Shown: piece after piece, positions 26,063 to 46,800 of the stretch
Position numbering within the stretch: the stretch's first letter is position 1
How the letters are laid out: every line of letters starts with the position of its first letter
NCBI RefSeq assembly: GCF_001640805.2
Contig: NC_066843.1
Coordinates: 7,275,621-7,339,620 of the forward strand
DNA: 64,000 nucleotides
Direction of reading: 5' to 3'
Origin: Lates calcarifer
Lineage: Eukaryota > Chordata > Actinopteri > Centropomidae
Notes under the pieces: model-generated
What the model was told of the DNA's origin: nothing
Database searches by the model: none
Seen by the model: only the letters and a program-made list of their open reading frames with translations
Program-made: the position numbers and the translations under genes

Positions 26063-27585
26063 GAACAGTTATTGTGTTGGACAGTTGATGTAAAGGTGCT
26101 TGTGAATTACCTGGAGGTCTCTGTCTTGGTATGAAAGAATTTCTTCATTGTACGAAGACTCTCTGTGATCTTGGACTATATCTCTGTGATCGTGGACTAT
26201 GTCTCTGTGATCGCGGACAATGTCTCTGAGATTATGGACAAAGTCTCTGTGATCATGGACTATGTCTTTGTGATCGTGGACGATGTCTCTGAGATCATAG
26301 ACGGTGTCTCTATGGTCATTGACAATGTCCCTGATCGCGGGCAGTGCCGTCAAATCGGTGACCCCCGTCTCCGCCGATTCTATCGCAAGGTCTCTACGAA
26401 GCATGGACAATGTCTCTGATCATGGACAACGTCTCTCTCATCTTTGACAAGGTCTCTGCGATCATGGACAATGTCTCTGATCGTGGACGATGTCTCCCTC
26501 ATCCTCAACAATGTCTCTCCGATCATGGACCATGTCTCTGCGATTGTGGACGATGTCATTGACAAAGTGGTGATACCTGGAAGAAATCAAAGCGAAACAT
26601 ACAAAGGAAAATGATCAATACACTACTACCTATTCCTCATCAACAGTTTAACCATGAAAACACAGATAAATATTCAACATTACTACAAAAACTGTCAAAA
26701 ACTGTCATGGTATAGTAAGACATCAAAAAATGTCAAAAAATGTCATAGTATAGTGAGACGTCAAAAAATGTCGAAAAATATAGTATAGTAAGGCATCAAA
26801 AACTGTTGAAAAATGTCATAGTATAGTAAGGTACCAAAAACTGTCATAGTATAGTTAGACTTACTATACTGCGACTTACTATACTATCACATTTTTTGAC
26901 ATTTTTTGACCGTTTTTGACACCTTACTATACTATCACATTTTTTGAACATTTTTGATGCCTTACTGAACAGTTATTGTGTTGGACAGTTGATGTAAAGG
27001 TGCTTGTGAATTACCTGGAGGTCTCTGTCTTGGTATGAAAGAATTTCTTCATTGTACGAAGACTCTCTGTGATCTTGGACTATATCTCTGTGATCGTGGA
27101 CTACGTCTCTGTGATCGCGGACAATGTCTCTGAGATTATGGACAAAGTCTCTGTGATCATGGACTATGTCTTTGTGATCGTGGACGATGTCTCTGAGATC
27201 ATAGACGGTGTCTCTATGGTCATTGACAATGTCCCTGATCGCGGGCAGTGCCGTCAAATCGGTGACCCCCGTCTCCGCCGATTCTATCGCAAGGTCTCTA
27301 CGAAGCATGGACAATGTCTCTGATCATGGACAACGTCTCTCTCATCTTTGACAAGGTCTCTGCGATCATGGACAATGTCTCTGATCGTGGACGATCTCTC
27401 CCTCATCCTCAACAATGTCTCTCCGATCATGGACCATGTCTCTGCGATTGTGGACGATGTCATTGACAAAGTGGTGATACCTGGAAGAAATCAAAGCGAA
27501 ACATACAAAGGAAAATGATCAATACACTACTACCTATTCCTCATCAACAGTTTAACCATGAAAATACAGATAAATATTCAACATT

Positions 27586-28500
27586 ACAGCTGAAACAGAA
27601 CATTTAACAAACATTAAAGGACTGTTTCAGAAAATGAACAGTTGATTGTCATCAACCTCTGAAGAACCAACAACAAATATTTGGGAAAAAGTAAAAATGA
27701 TTATTAATTGTGTGTCTAATCACTGAAGCAATCATCTATGTTACTGTGAACTGCACAACAATAATAAACACTATCACTTAAGTACATTCTTGAATGAAGG
27801 ACTTTAACTTCTGTTGTTCATTATACTTAAGTAAAAAGTCTGAGCATTTCTTCCGTCACAGAGAGTCACATACAGAATCATTTTTTCACATTTCTTCTTA
27901 TTAACACATGCGTCATTATATCCTGTAAAGATGGTTTCAAAAACACCTCTGACCAGCTGTTAAAATTAACACACTTATGAACAACTCACTCATGTGAGTT
28001 TTATTGGTAGAACTGATACTGTTTTGTATGGTGTGGTCTAGTGTGTCTAGCACATACACATCATTAAGAATTTCTGATCATGTACAATCAAACTGAAATT
28101 AAGATTTCAATCCCATTTAATTGATCCTTAACAACAACAATCCAAGACAGAAAATTTGGCATTTGTTAGTTCTGATGTGTTTGATATTGTTTGGGGGGAA
28201 GGTGAGCAGAGCTACAGTCAATTTGTCCACAGACAAAACACTGACAACTATTCTGATACATATTTTTTTTTTTTTGTCATATGATAAATAGTAAATACTG
28301 TTGATTAAGCAAAACAAGACATCTGAAAGTCACCTTGAGCTCTGAGCAATTATAACTAATGCTTTTTTCTGATTTAATAGACACAATTAATCAGTTCTTA
28401 TTATATTCAGTACTAAATTAATTAAACACCAAGGTTTAAGCTGGGATTTACCCAGTGAAACACAATGAAAAAAGCAAAAGCGATCGCTGACATTAATAAT
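27586..28500. other. Non-coding spacer after the tandem array
   Basis: AT-rich sequence with short T-runs (28261-28275). I see no gene and no matching copies of exons 3 and 4 of the unknown spliced unit. Confidence 0.5.
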
Positions 28501-28552
28501 TAAGCTCATCAACACATATTTTTCAGACTAGGTCAATGTTTTGGACACATAC

Positions 28553-29722
28553 TTGTTGGTCTGTAGGTGATGCTGGTGTCTCTGTCCAAACTGCAGCAGC
28601 TGGACAAGTAGACCTGGAAAACACAAGTACAGTTGAACACAAGTAACATTTGAAACACTGATTAACTAATACAAAATAGTGATGGAAACGTTTTACCACT
28701 AAAACCCACACAGTGCAGGAGAACAGAATAGTGAAAACACAAAAGGCTCAACAATTACAAATAAAACTTGACTGACCGAAAAGAGAAAAGCTTTTTTTTT
28801 TTAATCTGAAAGAATACATTTGACTTTAAAAGTTTAAATTTGATTTAATGATTTCTAACTGTAATCTCAGCTCATACATTGTTGAGGGGCACAGAGACAA
28901 AATATAGTTTTCAAGCCTTTAACACCAAACTATACTAAGTCAAGCATCAAGTCAAAACAAATTACTAATCACTAGGGGTGGGACGTGCCACAAGATCTCG
29001 TAATATTAAAATACGACGGTAATTATCGGCATGTGAAAAGCTGCTTCATGAAACAGCATCCAGTTGCAACTAGCATAACCAATGAAATTATGGTGCGTAC
29101 CAATTGTATTTAGAAGTCAGAATTTCTGAGTTCCTAGGCAACTGGAACACCCCATGGAGTTGGATTTCCAACCCAGAAAGTCGGACAAAACCCACCAGCC
29201 CCGACATAAGAGTCAAAGATGGCTGCTACTCACGTCAATAGCAGTGAACACTCTGCTAATCTTACAGTTCTGTCTTATTAGCTTCACGTTAAGTCAGCCA
29301 TACACGTACTACTGTTCAGTTTTTATCTGTTTACATGTTGCTACGCCATTTGTATGAGCAAAACACCGCGTAAAAGCGTTGTTCTCAACTGGTATTGCTA
29401 ACAACGGCTAGTATGAGATGCGTTTGAATCGGTTCACGTCCATGGTTTAACGTTACGTTTTTATGAACAGTTAAATTTGAACTTGTGTATTTAGCATCCA
29501 GCCTCAATTGCTTTCGGCAAAAAGCAGCTCCAAAGCTTGTTTTAGCACCCTGGCTTCTTCTGTCTCACAGTAGTGACAAACCGAAGCGGCGTTCCAGATG
29601 TCGGTTTTAATCTGTTTTCTGACTTCGTTTCTCCGCCTCTCTGCGCTCCCCCAAACAACGGCAGAAAAAAAGCCAATTGGCCAGTGGATTCTGTACCGCC
29701 TAGCAGCTGCCTCTGATTGGCG
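28553..29722 (-). pseudogene. Decayed inverted copy of the 16.3-17.4 kb promoter and first two exons
   Basis: Read on the minus strand it aligns with the plus-strand unit: CCAATCAGAGGC at 29720-29709 against 16320, GGAGCGCAGAGAGGCGGAG against about 16443-16461, ACAATGTATGAGCTGA in the first intron of both, and an exon-2 counterpart at 28613-28553 with acceptor TTTTCCAG and donor GTATGT, followed by similar intron sequence. The ATG of the plus copy is GTG here, a TGA follows 14 codons later, and the first-exon donor is not recognisable. I therefore call it a degenerate copy rather than a working gene, though it could still be transcribed. Confidence 0.6.
28970..29060. repeat. Possible hAT-like or MITE fragment
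   Basis: CTAGGGGTGGGACGTGCCAC resembles the end of a small DNA element. It interrupts the inverted copy and has no clear counterpart in the plus arm. Short and uncertain. Confidence 0.3.
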
Positions 29723-30080
29723 TTATCACGGGGAAGGCAGGATACCGATAAAGTTCGGATCATGGATGTATTATAAGAACTGGATACGGTGATTCCAATG
29801 CCTCTTATAGTACATCCACGAGTCACAGTGATTGGATATTTACTGACAGCTTTTTAGTTTAGTTTACGTTAACTTTTGACATATTAATTTTGTGGGTAAT
29901 GTATTAAAATGTGTTTGCTTAACTTCTAAAATTTTGATTTGAGGGAGCAAGACATTTTTTTGGGGGGGGGGCTCTTGCCCTTCTGTAGAGCCGGCCTGAT
30001 CACAAGTACCCTCTGTACTTGGAACCTCTCTCTCAAACTCACTGAGCCTCAGAAAGATTGAACTGATATCCTCAGGGTGA

Positions 30081-30395
30081 ATTTGAAGCAGCCACTTCTA
30101 GGCCGGCAGGACTTTATGACCACAAACAAATTAACCATACGACAAGCACCCTTCACACGCGGAGCCTCTCTCTGAGCACTTTTCAGTCTTCACTTTTGGT
30201 GTTATACTTCAAAAATTCACTGACTCTCATGAAGATCAAACCCACATCCTCCCAGTCAGTCTTCTAACATCTCTAAGTACCAACAAGAAGATGGATTAGA
30301 ACCAGCGACTCCAGGACCAGCATGAATTTATGGTTGTAAACAAATCCAACATGCCACCAAGTACCCTTCACATTAAGAGTTTCTCTCTGAGCAAC
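30081..30395. repeat. Imperfect direct repeat, about 210 bp period
   Basis: The stretch around 30085-30180 (GAAGCAGCCACTTCTAGGCC to CAAGCACCCTTCACACG) is repeated around 30295-30380 (GAACCAGCGACTCCAGGACC to CAAGTACCCTTCACATT), each followed by CTCTCTCTGAGCA-like sequence. A partial third copy of the end part precedes at about 30004-30035. Confidence 0.6.
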
Positions 30396-30969
30396 AACAG
30401 CATAATTTATTTTGTACATAGCCCTCTGTTCTGTTATCTACTTGCATGGAAATATATGTATGTATCATCAAAAAGGTTCTGTGAAAACATAAATTTCCTC
30501 CAATTTTGAACATGCTTGACAACTATAAATGTCCATTTCAAATTGAAAACTAAGGCTAAATCCATGGCTATCAAAGGCTCAGCAGGTATTGTTGAGGGCC
30601 AGATTTTTACTGTGTATATACTTGATAATGGTGACTGTGCTGGTCAAGCAGGCAACACAACTGTCCTGTAAAATTTGTTTTAACAAATACAACACGTACA
30701 TTTTAACAGCTGGCTGATGAGTGACAGTTCACTTTAGGATGAATGTTCCAGCTATCTGACACTTTAAATCTGTGTAAGGTGTTTCATATTTCAAACGTAA
30801 TTACATTCTTCTGCAGTAATGATTAACTGTTGTTCTCTCCTCAGCTGGACCAACAGGTGTATACCAGTGTAAAATTTAACGAGTATTCAGTTACACTGTG
30901 GCCTTGAGCTTGCCTATAAAAACATAATACACTGTGAAAATGTGCTTGCAAGTGTATGTATACGTACAC

Positions 30970-30991
30970 ATGCACACACACACACACACAC
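30970..30991. repeat. CA microsatellite
   Basis: Uninterrupted (CA)n of about ten units in intergenic sequence. Confidence 0.9.
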
Positions 30992-32317
30992 ATGCGGTGA
31001 ATGAGTTCAGGGTCTATGATGCCCTCTGCCAGAGAAAGTCAGTAGGTGATGTTATACTGAATGTGTGTGAAGTACAAGTTTAATCTTTTATCACCTGTCA
31101 TACAGTCTTGAGGCGTTCCTAAACTCTTTTTTAATGTATTATCTTGTCTATAAAGCTGAAACATGTTTCTGGGATCACAAAACTCAACCTTGTCATTCGG
31201 TTCGCTCTAACAGGCTGTTTTAAGAGGCCATGAGGAATTATTTCAAATACTGCCCCTCCTCCCTCCCTCCTCAGGCCACACAGACTGACAAAGTTGCAGG
31301 TCAGAAAAGGTCATTTCATCTCTGTACAACTGTGTATGTGCTTACCTCTAAATCTGATGATCTCACGAGCAGGGATCTTGTCATGTTTGCGATTGGCCAG
31401 CTGTCCAGATGACGTAGTAGATGACTTGAAATAAAGGAGATTTCTCATTCATCACTGGAGGGAAGGCCAAAAGAAAGCAGTGGGACAAAACAATAATCCT
31501 GAAAACGAGTCTATTTTGGTTTGATCTCTTGAGGCTACAATAAACAACATTAAGGCAATCCAGGCGATTGTGGTGTGAAGCCAGTTTGGCTGTAGAGAAA
31601 TAAATAAGCTAAGACCAGTTGAAAACAGGTCAGATAAACAATCTCTATTTGTTTATTTTGAGTATTTTGCAGATAAATGTCAAGGAAAAGCTGCTGGAAC
31701 AGTTAATTACACCAATAACACTCCTGCAAACATATTCAACTGTTGGTAATCAACTAGAAGACAGGGTCATGTTTTCCTTTGGATGAGAGTTAATGATTAT
31801 ATCTCAGTAAAAACAAATTTTATTTAGAGTGAACTCAAATGTCCTTTCCAGACTCTACTGTGTTGACAGTCTGTGTAAATAGGTTTACCTCAGGCCAATC
31901 AAAGCAGGTGCTCTCTCATTTAATTAGTCTGTGCTAAACCTCTTTGAGGCATGAAATCATCCCAACAGCAATCCACACAAATCTCCCCCTGTCACTCAGT
32001 ACAGTTGAATTAGCCCACATGCCCTTGGTGTCCAAAAACACACATATCATCACATCCAGTTGCAGTACGTTTTGCTCGGACCCACCCTGAAAAACACATC
32101 TGAACGCTCAGTGCCAGTGGCATGTGTTAGTGTACATTTTTTATATACTCACCACACAGTAAATAAGTGAAAATACCAGAATTTTCATAGTTAAGGTATG
32201 GCAGATGTGCAAATGCTTGCTCATATGAAATTAAACAAAACAAACTAATTAAAATTTGCACAATTCTGCAGCTACAGAGCTGTCTGTCTCTCAGCTTGGC
32301 TGTTTTAAAAATTAGAT

Positions 32318-32350
32318 GATTAGATAGATACTTTATTGGGAAATTCACAC
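32318..32350. repeat. Short retroelement-tail-like motif
   Basis: TAGATAGATACTTTATTGGG followed by AAATTC is a common end motif of fish retroelements. Only about 30 bp is present. Confidence 0.3.
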
Positions 32351-32665
32351 ATCAAAAATATAATTAAAATAGGAAATACCCCCAGAACAACATCCATGTC
32401 ATTTGAGAGCAGGGGATTTAGAGACTTTGGGGATTTATGAGTTCAGAGAGAAGGAGGAGGAGGAGAGAGCAGAAGAGACAGAAAGGTCAGCATCTTGCCT
32501 GCTGAAGTTAGTTACATTATAGTCAGAGCTGCGACACTAGCAGAGAAAACGGGAAGTTTTCTCAACAGGCTTTGAATCCATCAGTGGGAAAGGGTGGAAA
32601 AGAGGAAGACAGTCAAACAAACGATCTCTGAGAAATAAGCAGAACCTTCAGTCTTGCAGTATTGA

Positions 32666-33666
<1,001 letters not shown>

Positions 33667-34290
33667 TCCCTCAGAAAGCCCTAAGCTGCCCTTACTCTGC
33701 TTACTCACCTCTAAAATGGACTCAGGGCAGAAAAAGATTAAGAAAAAACAGCTGACAGACAGACAGAAGCACAGGGCCAGTATTAACCAGTGGACTGGGT
33801 TCAGCATACCAATGTCAGCAGCTCACAGTATCCCTGGACTCCCTGAACAAGGAGTAAAGGACTATATGTGCAGCCACAGGACAACAAGAGTGGATTCACG
33901 TCCTCATGCAAAGAAATGAACCAGTGGCTTTGCAGATGTATATCAGACATCAAATTATATTCCTTTTGTTACCAGTAGAATAACAGCTTTGTAATCTTAA
34001 AATTATTATTTGTTTAATTCACACTTCACGGTTTGTAATCAAGGCAATCAACAGAAAATGTCATATAAATGTATTAAATCTTGACTGACATGAGTACTAA
34101 GTTCTATTTTTGTAAACCACGTAAATCAAAAAGTGATGAATTCAGTGTCATTACTGTAAGAAAGTTTCATTTGAGGACCTACATACTGATCTTGCAGCCA
34201 CTTACAATGCTTGATTTGTCAACTGAAAAATCTGTAGCATAAATTTTCTGTTTCTATGTTGCTTAACTTGAATAAATTCCTCTTCAAAGA
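33667..34290 (+). other. aanat2: aanat2 3' UTR
   Basis: Non-coding sequence to an AATAAA at 34271-34276. The likely cleavage point around 34290 meets a candidate minus-strand ATTAAA for rhbdf1 (34308-34313), so the two genes nearly abut or overlap at their 3' ends. Confidence 0.6.
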
Positions 34291-34975
34291 AAAAAGTCAC
34301 AGACCATTTTAATTTGTAGATTTTTTTTACTGTTGTTTTTTCAGTTACATGTGAGTAGACAGGTAGCTAAAACACTACCGTGTTCAAAAACAATCATCAC
34401 TTCTTGAGAAGCAATAAACAAATAAAAGAAAACATTCGAGTGCTCAGCATAATGTAACAAAAATATGGCAGTAGTTGGTACATTTATCAACAAGGCACCA
34501 AAGGTATCAATATTTGATTTTCGTCCCTGCTTCTGTATGAGGTTGCCTGAATAATAATAAAACCTATGTCTGGAGTGTGAATGTAAAAAAAAAATAAAAT
34601 CCTTCTCTCTGTACCAGCGCTGGTTTCTCTAATTCCTGCCTCATGTGTAAAGGGCAGTAGGGAGCTTTGATGAGGTTCAGAAGTGCCATACCTTTGTTTC
34701 ACTGGACAGTGAAGGAGTGACAATGACTGTCGGTGAACAGGGAGGTGATTAAAGGAAGTTCTTAGGGTGAGTGGCATAGGTATTCATACTGACAGAGTTT
34801 AAAAAAAAAAAAAACACAAGCATATTGTCAAAGTTCACAGAGTCAGAGAAGGGGGGGTGGCGGTCCCCAGCCACACAGGAGCAGAGTGGAGACACAGACT
34901 GGCTGATCTCATCTGTCAGTCCACATCTTTTGACCTGATGCCTTCCCCTGTTGAGCTCACGCTGTTCCACACGCT
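34291..34975 (-). other. rhbdf1: rhbdf1 3' UTR
   Basis: Sequence after the rhbdf1 stop, without coding potential. On the minus strand an ATTAAA at 34313-34308 is the best polyadenylation candidate. An A-run lies at 34801-34814. Confidence 0.5.
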
Positions 34976-43807
<8,832 letters not shown>

Positions 43808-43835
43808 GTTCTCTGTCCCACCCCAGGCCTGCCAG
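43808..43835 (-). other. rhbdf1: rhbdf1 5' UTR part of the first coding exon
   Basis: An acceptor (CTGTGTAG) at 43836 precedes CTGGCAGGCCTGGGGTGGGA and the ATG at 43807, so transcription must begin in at least one further upstream non-coding exon. Confidence 0.6.
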
Positions 43836-46800
43836 CTACACAGAGAAGAAATGAGAAGACAACATTATTGTAATGAGCATCAGTCAATCACATGTAATCT
43901 TGAGCAACTGCCATTAAAACCCATAATCAGAATTTAATGGCATTCTTTGCAGCTATAAACATGATAGTTTCACTGATTGTTGCTGCAAAACTGTTTCACA
44001 AGAGGGTGCTAAGGCCCCTTATTTGATTCAAGATGGGCGTTCACATATTTCTGTTCATTAGATAGTCAGGGGGGAAACCACTGAGAACAATCTACAGCTG
44101 TTTACCACTTCCCCTAAACACTTCACAGAGCCATTTAAAAAAAAAAGCAATAAATACTTGCACTACAGAGCAAGGAAGTTTGCAGTCTTAAAAATAATCC
44201 CGTAATTCTATAGTTAAAATCAAAGTTAATCCTTCTCTGTGGTTAAAAGTTGCTCTGCTTCCATCAAACATCTATCAGAGTCTAACAACTGTGCATACAT
44301 TCCCATGACGAGGCCAGCGGACCACAGGAGGTGCACAGTAAACTTCAGCATCAGACAGCCCTGCCTGTAGCTGCAGCCTTGTTATCACCAGCCCTTCATT
44401 TTATTGTCCCACCATCTAACCTCACTTCTCTGGGCCTGCTGCTTCATTTCCTGTCATTTTCTTAATTCCCATTATTCCCATGGAAAACTGCACACAACTG
44501 CCCCTTTCAGTTCAAGAGATCTAGCCACAAAGATTTGTGTATGCACGGTTATGCATTTGTGATTGATTAAAGCAATGTTTTACTCAGCAGACAAGAGGAA
44601 TTTACAAAATAATGACCACCTCTCTGCAAAGCACAAATGTGCAAACTTGCGAAGGAGGCTGCCTCCTTAGCTTTGGAGCGGTTACAAAACCAAATGAATT
44701 TTTAAAATCCCTTTCCCGCCCTTTCCTGGTCTCACGTAGTTAAAAAGCCTCACAAGATGGCATTGTCACACACACACATCAGAGGGTTTTGAGCTTCGAG
44801 CAGTCACACCGGGTCACGTTCTGACTTCTCCTGTTACAGCTCCAGCTCTTTTAGAAGTCCACAGCTTGTGACCACATCTGCTTCGCGTTGCCATTTTAAC
44901 ACGCCACAGGCTTCTGTTTTAGCCCGAGTGATGATGGGAAGTGTTGTCAGCGTATCTCAGCAGAGACACACGGAAAACCTCACACTGAGGGCAGCAGAGG
45001 TCATCACCAATGTGTTAATATTTAAACATGGTTGAGGTCTTGCTGACAGATGTTTCTCAATTCACAAGTTCACAGAAGGACACTGGTATAGTTTTTGAGA
45101 GTGCTACAAGAAGCAGACATACTTAATGGGGTGTTTACAATACAGCAGTCTGTATTAAGTTATTATAGTAGCGTTTCATCTTTCATTCCCTGTCAGTCTG
45201 GACAGATTTGACCTTGTGCACCTATTAGGATTTTACAGTATATTGAATGTTGTTTGACCTCCATTGTCTGGACTGTGATACCAGATTAGCGAAGCAGACT
45301 GGACTAAAGCCGGTGCAAAGTGACATTCTGAAGCCTATTCACTCCGCTCCACTTTGACCCATATATTTGGCGTCGACATGACTTCCCTCGTGGTTTATTT
45401 TTTATTACTAAGAAAGGACCACTGACTCATCATCACAGATTTCACGGGAAATGCAAATGTGACACCAGTATCTCAGCTCGTACACGACTCACTGTTGCAA
45501 CAACAGCCCTCGCTCTCGCCCTGGGCTAAAACAACCAACATTTAATTACTTTCGCCATTAGTTCAAACAGCAGGGGCTCCTGATATGGAGCAGATCTGGG
45601 GAAGGGAGGGAGCATCCGCTTCAGGGCTGCAGACTGGAGCAGACTGGAGCTGAACTGAAAGCAGACAGCGAGGGAACATGATTTTCCTCCATGCTAAATA
45701 TTGTTTGATTGCTTAAGTTTTGGCTCCTCCTGCTTTAACTCTGTTTGCCCTGAGAGCTCTGTCGTTGCTGCTCTGCCTCTAGAGTATGGAGGAGAGATGG
45801 GAGGAAGCACACTATACAACTCCCATTGTTCCTGTGCTGAGCTTCTCCTCCTTTTCTCTCAGTTTTCTGCTTTAGGCTTTTTCCCTCCTTTCCTTTTTGC
45901 CTACTGTCTCCCACTCATCTCATTCTTACTCACATGTGGTATCTGAGTGAGTGATTGCTTTTACAGGCAATTACAGCCTCATAGTTCCTTCATGCCCGCT
46001 GTCTACTTGCTTGTCAGATTAAACCCACACAAAAAAGACATTCAAAACTATGTAAATGAAGTGAGATGGCGGCTGAAATATCAGACTTTTAATGACAGTG
46101 AGACAATAACATCTGTATCCCACACAATGCAGACATGTAAAAGCAGTCTGCATGCCTGCAAAACTTGATGCTGCAGTGATAATGCAGCCATGGCTGATCA
46201 GTGGGTTCTGTAAGAGCATTTGGTCCCAGCAAGTGGTAAACCTCCAACGTTTGTCAGAGCTGAGCCAAGCACCCTGGGACGTCGGTCTCCCTCCTTCTCT
46301 CTCGTCCTCCTCCAAAGACAACACGGCAGCTGAACTGGCATGGGCCTGCGACTCGTGTCTCAGGAGGAGTTTCGGCGGAACAGTTGGCACTGTCGCGGCA
46401 ACGACAGCCACCGACTCATTTCTCACCGCGAGGGAGCTCTCAAAATGTCAGTCATCTCTCCAAACGAGTGATAATTAAAAATCCATGCACAGAGGGTAGA
46501 AATCAAGGCTGGTCCTCGTCTGGGAAAGACGGGTCTTCATAGACAGGAAGTCCTTCAAAAGCAGATATCCTTGGGGGGAAGGAGAGCTGATTGAATTCTG
46601 TGTTTGGCAATTATCCAGGCTGGAGGATTAGCCATCCCTTGACAGAGCATTTTATCTGTTCATGGTCAAGTGTGACAGTAGAAGAAAATCGTTCTTAAAG
46701 CAATGGCCTGGTGAGACAAAACTACACTATTAAAAGTATTCAACCTGACCAGCTGCTTAGCCAATGCATCACCATATCTTATCTCATTCTCGAGATGCGT

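Larger units (their letters stand above)
25182..27585. repeat. Tandem array of an 886-904 bp unit (about 2.7 copies)
   Basis: Equivalent points lie at 25207, 26093 and 26997, giving periods of 886 and 904 bp. Each unit holds the insert seen in the satellite, a 21 bp minisatellite (type GTCTCTGTGATCGTGGACTA), a unique part with GGTGACCCCCGTCTCCGCCG, and, in copies 1 and 2, a stretch of the 37 bp satellite in reverse orientation that flips back at about 25950 and 26860. The third copy stops at CAACATTAC near 27585, before the inverted part. The three copies are nearly identical, so the duplication is recent or homogenised. Confidence 0.93.
29723..32500. other. Intergenic region upstream of aanat2
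   Basis: No coding exon recognised. It holds a G-run near 29962-29971, a direct repeat at about 30081-30395, a CA microsatellite at about 30973-30990, and a TGACGTAG half-CRE-like word near 31412. I do not see a CACGTG E-box in the 1 kb before aanat2. Confidence 0.5.

Noticed and set aside
25183..27323. Open frames of 84-127 codons with heptads (DIVHDHR, SVIVDYV) in the tandem units
   Set aside because: They come from a 21 bp repeat open on both strands, and a 19 bp difference between copies breaks the frame.
20338..27585. Regular short repeats that could suggest a CRISPR array
   Set aside because: Units are contiguous satellite without unique spacers, and the window is a vertebrate genome.
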